Shown: positions 56,276 through 64,000 of the stretch, piece after piece | How the letters are laid out: the number at the start of each line of letters is the position of its first letter | Position numbering within the stretch: position 1 is the first letter of the stretch | Assembly (NCBI GenBank): GCA_023374025.1 | Contig: SIJG01000045.1 | Location: forward strand, 934,777 to 998,776 | Reading direction: 5' to 3' | Source: Heterodera schachtii | Lineage: Eukaryota > Nematoda > Chromadorea > Rhabditida > Heteroderidae | DNA length: 64,000 nucleotides | The notes under the pieces: generated by a model | Seen by the model: the letters and a program-made list of their open reading frames with translations, nothing else | Told to the model about the DNA's origin: nothing | Databases searched by the model: none | Position numbers and translations under genes: made by a program

Positions 56276-56891
56276 GGGAACCGCCCACTTCGGCGCGGTC
56301 ACTTCGGCGCGGTCTTTTTGGCGCGGCCACTCCGGCGCGGCCATTTCGGCGCCTATATCAAATGGCTTCGGCGCCGAAAAAAATTTTATTTCCAAAATCT
56401 GGAGAAAACCCTATCAAAAGCAAAAAATTTCCTTCTGTGAACTATATACAGACTAATTTTGAGAAAAAATTAAAAAATTTTCGCAGTGTTGTGCACCATC
56501 TAATACCTGGTCAATTTGTAATTTTTAAGTCAAATTCAATATAAATATTCGAAATTTGAGTCCGGGGTCCTGAATTAGGCAAGCCTATGGTCAGATTGTG
56601 ATCAGCACCCTCGAAAACCCACCGATTTGTGATTTTGAACCAAAATATAAAAGTTAATTTGGGACCACAATTATGCACCAATGCTCCCATTGCATTAACA
56701 CGGTACTTTGAAAGAAAATGGCATAAGTTATATGCACAATGAAAGGCAAATTAAAAAATTTTTGAAAAATTTTTGGGATTTTTAAACATTGGCGCCGAAA
56801 AAGCCATTTTATAAAGGGCGCCGAAGTGGCCGCGCCAAAAAAAGCCCGCGCTGAAAAAACCTAAATATCCGCGCCGAAGTGACCCCGACCC
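56276..56891. mobile_element. 616-bp TIR element, 'CACTTCGGCGC' family, with empty paralogous site
   Basis: The left end GGGAACCGCCCACTTCGGCG and the right end, the complement of GGGTCGGGGTCACTTCGGCG, match the ends of the 19878-20265 element in reverse order. Direct repeats ATTTAAAA (56268-56275) and ATTTAAAT (56892-56899) match at seven of eight positions. The related sequence at 50113-50160 reads CCCAATTTAAAACCCAAAAA with no insertion, which is the empty site. The subterminal CACTTCGGCGCGG motif is repeated four or five times at the left end. Confidence 0.93.
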
Positions 56892-57269
56892 ATTTAAATT
56901 CAAAAATTCTGTGAAATAATCGGAGAATAATTTTTAAGATAAATTTAAGCATTTTGGAGTGAAAAACTGGCAACATCTAATAATTGGTTCCCTCAAGGGG
57001 CGTTTGAATTTGGCCAATGGTTCTCGAAATTTTGGCTGGTTTTGCGGCCCGACATTCGTGCCTTTGTTCAAAATCGGATTCAAAATTAAATTTTTTCAAT
57101 TCCTGATCGCCTAAACAGTTTTAATTAAGCGATAGAAAGGGATTGTGTCCGATTATTTGATAGTCCGTAAATTTTTTTAAAAATCATTAATTATCCAAAT
57201 TACATAATTAATGCCACAATAAACTAGAAGATTGGGGTTTCTTAATTTTAATGTTGTTGCGGCTATCAG

Positions 57270-58121
57270 GGCTTAAAAAATTCAAATTTAAATCCGATTT
57301 TGACATAGGCGCAAATGTCGGTGCGGGGGGCGGAAGTTTGGGCACCAGAAATTTGGGCACCGGGAAGTTTGGGCACCAAATTAAAGAGTTAAAAAATAAA
57401 AATATTTTTAATTGTCTATAATTGCAACCATCTAATTTAAAAACATAGAAAATTTAATCAAGTTAGGAAATAGAAAGTTTTTTAACGAATATTCATTCGA
57501 TTAAGCATGCTTATTTTGCTAAACTCATTACCATTAATTCAATATCAATGCCATACATATGTATTATTTATATCTTATAACATTACAAGGCTCAGTATGT
57601 TCAAGACTAAATTTTTTTAATTTAAATAAAATTATAGGGTTCTTGATATTTGTGCCCAACTAAGCCGCGTATTCAGGTCTAAGTCCAAAGAAAATAGTAC
57701 GCTTTAACTATACGTTTAAACAACCGTAAGAATTGACTAAATAATACATAAGATGCCAGGTTCCCATACATTATTTTTTTAATTTTCAAGAACATAGAAA
57801 TTTTTGAGAACAAGGGTTGTTAAAATTACGAAATTATAATGATTTATATATAACATTTTATTTATTATTTTGTTTTATTTTTTTGAAATCCCCCCTCTGT
57901 TGCCCAAATTTTCGGTGCCCAAATTTCTGGTGCCCAAACTTCATGTCGCCGTCGGTGCTCCGGTGTATTATATGACTCAAACCCATCAAAATGGGCGTTA
58001 CTCAATAATGAAATTCTTCTTGAATAGATTTAAGCATGCTATTAGCCCAATAGCCCTACGAATTCTCTCTATCAATCAAAGGTTAGGTGCCAAAAGAAAA
58101 TACGGTCCATGTGATTTATAA
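57270..58121 (+). pseudogene. Open frame split by a transposon insertion
   Basis: A frame opening after TATCAG at 57267-57269 reads LKKFKFKSDFDIGANVG up to 57324 and resumes after the 57325-57950 element as APVYYMTQTHQNGRYSIMKF, ending at TAA 58119-58121. Without the element and one target repeat, the two parts form a continuous frame of about 75 codons. I do not recognise the product. It may be a real exon knocked out by the insertion, or a chance frame. Confidence 0.3.
57325..57950. mobile_element. 626-bp TIR element, 'GTTTGGGCACC' family
   Basis: The left end GGGGGGCGGAAGTTTGGGCA and the complement of the right end, GGCGACATGAAGTTTGGGCA, share the TIR, followed on both sides by further copies of the subterminal motif TTTGGGCACC. 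Perfect 8-bp direct repeats GTCGGTGC flank it (57317-57324 and 57951-57958). The AT-rich interior has no transposase. hAT-like by duplication length. Confidence 0.92.
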
Positions 58122-61100
58122 GCTACAGTGTGATCAATTTGATCATTTGTAAAGAAAGTGCGGAACATTTACTCAAATCAAATGATATAATAATAGAAAG
58201 TTTGATTTTGCGTATACACATAAATATATGAGAAGCATCATCATTTTTCATTATCAGCGACAAGCAAAAGCAGAAGAAAGGCGACAAAAGTGAAAATCGA
58301 CCGCATTATCACTTATTATCAGCAAATGGCTGCTCCCATATCACCTCGGCCTCGCCTCACCTCATCTGCTGTACACACAAAAATATTTATTCGTAAATTT
58401 GTTGGACGCGGACGGACGGATGCGATTGTATTGTGATAATTAGCGATGATTATCATTTTCGAGAGCAATAATGAATGCTTTTGGCCGCGTCGCCATTTTT
58501 GACAAAATCGCTCTCGCACTGTTGATTAGTCCCGACGGTATTCATTAATCAATAGTGATCGGAGCGGACAACAGATTGAATTGTACCAGTGCCTGTGCTT
58601 GATCAAATGTCACGTTTTTGGTCAATCCCAGTGACTGATGGGACTCATATAGAGACATGTTAGGTGTAAGCCGATTTTGATTGACCCTGAAAGTAATTGA
58701 TCAGTAGTGATCGGACAGTATATCAAATGTATTCGTGCCTGAATATGTGGGGCATGTCAAAATTTCAATCAAATAACAAAGGTAGTGGCATTTTTTAGTT
58801 TTTTATTTAATTTAATTTCGAAAATTGAGTAAATAAGATAAATGATAAAAAAAAAGAATGTCCCTTCAAAAGTCATCATGCTGAAAAGATCGTTCCCTGA
58901 TTTCCCGAATAATCTCGTCATTCAAATCACAAAATGTTTTACCCCATTTTATTATGGTAATCCTCCCAGTGTGGTTGACTCTCGTGTCACCCACTTGCTA
59001 CTCGCGATCACCATCACCCATTTCCATGCCTTTCCCCTCGCTCTCGACACAAATCCCAAGACCCATTTTATTATCCATGCGTTAACCACCATCATCATTA
59101 TCCTTTCAATTATCCCTAATTGCCCCTCTTCCGAAAACGACCCCTTCCGCCCCATCAATCCCCAAATCCGTGCCTCCTCCTCCTCTTCCTGTGCATTTTA
59201 TCCCAACATTCCCATCACCTATCGATCCTTTCCAATTCTCGTCAGCCATTCAGTCTCGCCCCACTGCACACACCGGCGAGAGTTTAGCCATTCTCCGCTT
59301 CCAATTTTTATTGCAAATTTTTTATTTTTTTATTTTTACAAAATGAAAAGCGATTTTCGCGTTAAAACAATACACTAATTTATTGCTACAGAGTTTTCTG
59401 GGATTTGGCCTCCCCCGTCACTCCCACTTAAGGTCCAACAAGTGAACGAACTGTTTGTTATTTGATATTCTTGTGGACAATTATTTAATGTTTATTTAAC
59501 GGAAAAAATTTATTAAACGAATTTTTTCATTGAATTTATGCAATTTAAATGAGAATTTTCAAATTTAACTAAATTTCTGCGTATTTTTTTTTGTACACTT
59601 CCCATTTGATTGGTGCTTTTTTTAAACGTTGAATTTTATTAAATGCTTTTGGCTGATCATTCTCATTTAAAAGGAAATCCAATCAATTCTTGCGAGCAGC
59701 AGGTGATTAAATCACCCCATTGCTTAATGTGTTGGCTGGTCACGGTAATCAATCGATCACTCAATGGACAGACACAATTAGTGTTTAATTGACTAATTTT
59801 GCGTCCCTTATTTGTTTTATCTTTTATCATCATTTTGTTAATTTTCCTTATCATTTGTATCATTTTGCATATGCGATTTAAAAAGCAAAATTTTCTCAAA
59901 ATTTGGTGCTTTAATTGATTGAAAATTTTAAATCTAAATTTTGAAAGCAAATTCTGCTGGCGACTTTTTAAAATTTTCGGGTATCACGAGCTTTAAAAAA
60001 TTCCAAATTTCCAGAAATTTTGAATTATGGCATAGAAATCTGTCAATTATCAATCACTCACTTACGCAATGATTTCCATCTCCCCCTGGCAATTCACCAA
60101 TTTAAATATTATCTCTGCCACACCCTCATTTATCTCTGAGAAGATAAATTCACTAGTCTATTTGATCACGATTTTAGCTGGGAATTCAGTAGTGCTATTT
60201 AAGATTTATTTTGACATATTTTTTCATTCGCCTCTTAAACTGATCAGAGTGTCCTCCAGTGACAGCAAAATGTGTTAATGGGTCCTGCATTGATCAAGTA
60301 CAAACAACAATACATAGGATGGAGAATTTAGTCCACTCATCCGGTTATTATATGTAAATCTGATCGATCATAATCTCTCTCGATCTAACAGTCTGATCAT
60401 TTGTGACATTGGAATTGTTCGTTTATTAAGTAAAATTTAATTTTCCTATTTCCAAATTAAATGTAATATTCCAGTTAAATTAAATCAACCTATCGCTGAT
60501 CAACTTTTTTCGATTGATCACCATCTAATCTGATCAATTCGAACATTCATAAACAAATTCTTGCCCAATTTCGCTTTTTGATCATTTGCAATTAATGCTG
60601 ATCTCCCATATTAATCAAAATAAATTTTACCAAATTCGATCTGAGCATTTGTAATTACAGCCACTCTCCCCAAATAATCAAATCATCAAATAAATTCTTG
60701 CCCAATTTCGGTCGGATCACTCGCAGTTATTATAACTGGACTTTCCAATAAATTAGAATGATCAACCCATCGCTGGCCCAAATTTCGGCCTGATCACTCG
60801 CAAAATTACTCCAACCAATTGCCTTGGCCAAATTTGTTTGTTTGCGCCTCTTTTTTAATTGTTCGCCGCTCCGTCCGTCGTCCCCCAATTTTTGTTTTAT
60901 TGCAAATGATCTGACAATGAGTGAGTGTTGGCTGTTACATGAGATGTTGATGACAAACTCTTCTGTGATGATTGTTCACATTTTCTGTTTTTGGGAATCG
61001 TTCGATTTGAGAAACATTAATTGACAGTGAATGAATGCCCCAAAACAATCATAAAAAATGATAATTGCATAATTATGTTTTGCTAAATGCCGCACCGCAA

Positions 61101-61704
61101 AACAAACAAAGGGCGCACCGATCGAAAAACGAACGAACGAACGAATGAGTGAATAAGTGCCCCCAATTTGATCGCAAGTCACCACAATTAAAACAAACAT
61201 TTCACAAGCAATTTTATTTTATTTATTTTTATTTTTTGCCAATTTAATTGGTTCTCGGCGACGGTTCGCCCCAAATTTCGGGAAAAAAAATGCAATTTTT
61301 GCGTCCCTACCATATATTTGTATATAAAATAGCGGCAGATTTTTGAGGAAAAATTACTGATTGTGAGCTGCTGTATCTTTAAGGAGGACGGATGGTGGAA
61401 TTTTAAATTATCAATTTTCAACTGCTCTGACCGTTATCTTTCTTTAAAATTTGCTGCTCGAGAGTCTCGACCCGAGAAATTTTTGCTTTCAGTGTATCGA
61501 ATCTCTGCAATTTTTGATTGAGTCTCGAATATATTTATCAACAATTTTTATACCCCTAAATCTCAAGACCAGTGACAATACCAAAGGGATCCAAGAATTT
61601 GCTTGGCTGACCGGCATAAATGAAACTAATTACCTACATAATTAAGGGTTTTTTTAATTTAACACGGGTCATTACTATTTCATTTATTCATTCTACATTT
61701 GCTG

Positions 61705-63989
61705 ATGGACACCATTTCTCTACAAGTACTGCTCGCATTTGCGATGTTTGCCACCACTGCGTTGGCCGGACTGCTTCCGATCAAAGTGATCCGAATTATT
61801 AATCATTGAAAAAGTGACTCGAATTTTAATTGAGGAATTTGTCTAATTTTAAACAGAAATTGAGCAGAATTTTTAGCAGTAATTTATTTAATATATTAGA
61901 GAAACTGCTGCTGATCTTAATCATTTTTTTAAAAATAAGGAATTGAGGGAAATTTTACAAAAATTCGACAAAAATCGATTAGAATAAAATTAACTAATTT
62001 TATTCGAATTTTAATCAAATCATTTTGATCAGAATTTCAATTAATTTTCAGCTTCTTCACGCGATCACACGTCGTCAGGACGAAAATGATGAGCAGCGGA
62101 GCAGAAAATCGGATTACATTTTGACGCTTTTGTCCTGTTTTGCGGGCGGTGTGTTCATGAGCACTTGCTTCCTGGACATTTTCCCACATATTAAGTCAGT
62201 TTCCGCTTATGAATCCCGATTACATTGTCTGGATATGTCTTCGAGAGTCTCGAGACAAGGATTAAAATTTTAAAATATTTATTTAAAAATGATATAATTT
62301 TTATACAAAAAATGTACGCAAAATTCCGATCAGAAGGTTTTAGTTCGACATTATGTCAACAAATAATGATCCGATACTGAACAACAATCAAATCCTTTGA
62401 TGATCCCGATTTAATCCCCCATTTTTCAGCGAGAATTACGCCCATTTTTTGGCCAAATCCCAGTGGAACACCGACTTTCCATTCCCGCAATTCTTTGTCT
62501 GCTGCGGCTTTTTCTTGGTCTATTTTCTGGAGGAGATTTGCCTGAAAGTGTTCGCGTCCGCAAAACAGCACCAGCAACACGCGCACTGTCACAACGGTGG
62601 CCATGGCGGTCATTCTCATGGCAACAGCGAAGGGTAGGGAAAAATTGTCAAAAAATTTTGAATTTCTAACGAGAAAACCTTTGATATGCCATGCCTTGCT
62701 GCCACGATTTTTAGGAATATGAATCTGGACACTGAAATTGGGCTTTGGGGATTGAAATTTTTATTAATCGCCTAATTGGTTCCATTTTCCCATTAGAGGT
62801 CCTATTTTCCAATTTGATGGTACTAAATCCGATCCTAGATCCGTTTTGTCGGTTTTTCGAAATGAATACTCCTAGTAGACACACAGACAAATGGTCGGTC
62901 GACATTTTTTAAAACACAAATTTAGTGCCCAATTTTCCGGCTTTTGGTGCGAAAGCACAGCATTTCGAGCACTAGGGAAATGCACAATTTGAGAATTTCA
63001 ACACTAAATAAAAAAAAAATCATAAAGAAATGAGCTAACGCCAACCAAAAAATAATTATATGTCTGATACGGTTAAATCGTACCAGGTGTTTTCGACAGT
63101 GATTTATTTCGATCATTTACAGCAATCTCATCATCATCGGCATGGCCATGAAGAGTGCATTAATGAGCCGCTGAAAACAAACGCCGGCAGCGACAAAAAG
63201 GGTCGAATTTAGGGACAATAAATGAGAGACAAAATAATCATGCAGCCGAGAGGGGGGGGGGGGGGGGGGGGAAGACCCCGACATTTCATCAGATCAGCGT
63301 CCCGGTCGCTGTCTGGGAGTGGGTCCCCCGCATCCATCCCCGCCAGGGACGGGGATAAAAAAAACACTGGGCTCAATGACTGAAAATAGATAAATTCTAA
63401 TCACCGTTTTCAAGGATTGCCCAGGGACGGTCCCTGGGGAGGGGAGAGGGGGTACACAGGGTACGTAGGGGTAAATTTCTTATGAAAAAGACAAAAACCG
63501 AGAAAAATTGGCTAAAATTTCAGTGGTATCCCCAATGCCTCCAAAACTAATGCTTGGACTATCGCTGGGGTCCCTCCGTGTTGACCATCCCCGCTTTTCC
63601 AATTCCCCGGTTTGACCGGGGATCTCTTCGCTTGCAACTCAATTTTTTTAAATGCACGAAAATTACAAATTTGAATTTGTTAAAATAAATTAAAAAATTT
63701 ATCTATCAAAACTAATTAGGGGCGGTAACGCATCGGCGGCAGCGCCGTTGGGTGTCAATGGCGACGACTCCGACTCCTCAGCACACTCCGTGTCACCCTT
63801 CAAGCAACGGTCGATGAGTGTGCTGACACATGAGTGGGTGGGACGGAGGGAACGGGGCAAACGGAAAATGGGGGATTGGGATATGCACGAAGATACCAAG
63901 ATTAAAGAGTCCAATAAGTCGGGGTATGGATCAGGGATAGAAAGCGTACTCAAAAAATGCGCATTTCCGTTGCGGGCTCATTTGTTGCG
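61705..63989 (+). CDS. ZIP-family zinc transporter (3' partial)
   Basis: Clear exons are 61705-61785 (start MDTISLQVLLAFAMFATTAL, first membrane helix ending GLLPIK), 62052-62194 (LLSCFAGGVFMSTCFLDIFP, second helix) and 62430-62633 (third helix FPQFFVCCGFFLVYFLEEIC, then a His-rich loop with HCHNGGHGGHSHG). Then 63720-63989 (VNGDDSDSSAHSVSPFKQRS, ending KKCAFPLRAHLL before a GTAGCG donor) would lead into the fourth helix beyond the window. ZIP proteins move zinc or similar ions into the cytosol; the FAGGVF.STCFLD..P segment is typical of the ZIP1-3 (SLC39A1-3) branch. A piece at 63123-63212 encodes more His-rich loop (SHHHRHGH), but in a frame that does not fit the 62633 donor, so the middle of the model is unresolved. 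Signature motifs of helices 4-5 lie outside the window. Confidence 0.85.
63252..63271 (+). repeat. G20 homopolymer in zinc-transporter intron
   Basis: Twenty consecutive G within the intron before exon 63720. It is followed by GC-rich sequence with repeated GGGACGG/CCGTCCC-type motifs (63340-63610), such as CAGGGACGGTCCCTGGGG near 63422, which also occurs as GGGACCGTCCCTGGGGG near 11359. Confidence 0.9.
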
Positions 63990-64000
63990 GTAGCGAACAG

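Larger units (their letters stand above)
55862..61704. other. Long AT-rich region with two TIR elements, no clear gene
   Basis: The 56276-56891 and 57325-57950 elements lie in its left third. From 58.1 to 61.7 kb the sequence is AT-rich with many TGATCA/GATCA sites and no exon I trust. A 178-codon open frame at 58842-59378 lies in C-rich sequence of Ser/Pro/Ile composition, has no recognisable domain and is not called. The last part is probably the promoter region of the zinc transporter. Confidence 0.55.

Noticed and set aside
58842..59378. Open frame of 178 codons on the + strand
   Set aside because: No domain or splice context, biased Ser/Pro/Ile composition from C-rich DNA, and an overlapping minus-strand frame is also open. 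Not enough to call a gene.
63123..63212. Confident fourth exon of the zinc transporter
   Set aside because: The His-rich frame is attractive, but its phase does not match the donor at 62633, and the in-phase reading meets TGA. Left as unresolved rather than placed in the model.

Overview
The window is AT-rich eukaryotic DNA and almost certainly a nematode nuclear genome. Every real gene is split by introns, with GT-AG sites plus several GC-AG donors and some AAG acceptors. Gene content agrees: a zinc carboxypeptidase ending in an ShKT domain, a plectin-repeat protein like C. elegans VAB-10A, and a guanylate kinase next to mitochondrial rRNA dimethyltransferase genes, which I recall are neighbours in C. 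elegans (guk-1/tfbm-1). Frequent GC donors are known from cyst nematodes, so a tylenchid plant parasite is possible, but the species cannot be named from the sequence.

Layout, left to right. (1) 310-5349 (+): 3' part of an M14 carboxypeptidase with a Thr/Pro linker and ShKT domain; one intron is a 770-bp purine-strand minisatellite. (2) 7601-13238 (-): mitochondrial 12S rRNA dimethyltransferase (TFB1M/tfbm-1) copy A, 12 exons, with two transposon insertions in its introns. (3) 15231-15383 (+): an F-box-like first exon, then 16560-19410 (+): a plectin-repeat gene. (4) 19.4-24.8 kb: gene-free cluster of nested inverted-repeat elements. (5) 24887-29440 (-): TFB1M copy B, the longest copy, and 30070-34258 (+): copy C, head to head with B; a stray guanylate-kinase last exon lies just upstream of C. 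(6) 36051-38672 (-): guanylate kinase, complete except for an apparent +1 frameshift. (7) 40.3-56 kb: two tandem units of an unrecognised multi-exon family (F-box-like exon, coiled coil, conserved downstream exons). Unit 1 reads through about 446 codons; unit 2 carries an in-frame stop. A 1.7-kb piece with the same stop occurs twice, at 46.3 and 53.6 kb, and looks essentially identical. (8) 56.2-61.7 kb: two more TIR elements and long AT-rich DNA. (9) 61705 to the right edge (+): a ZIP zinc transporter, cut by the window end.

The most striking content is the mobile DNA. At least six short elements have terminal inverted repeats and perfect or near-perfect 8-bp target duplications (a hAT-like signature) with no transposase in the window. 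Because the window holds paralogous copies of genes, three insertions can be checked against an empty site inside the same sequence. Several families with unrelated ends share an internal motif, TTGGTATCATTCGAAAGCTC, and two copies of another element combine terminal repeats with tRNA-like A and B boxes.

The triplicated TFB1M genes, the duplicated guanylate-kinase tail and the tandem F-box units show that this locus has been rearranged repeatedly by segmental duplication, inversion and probably gene conversion.
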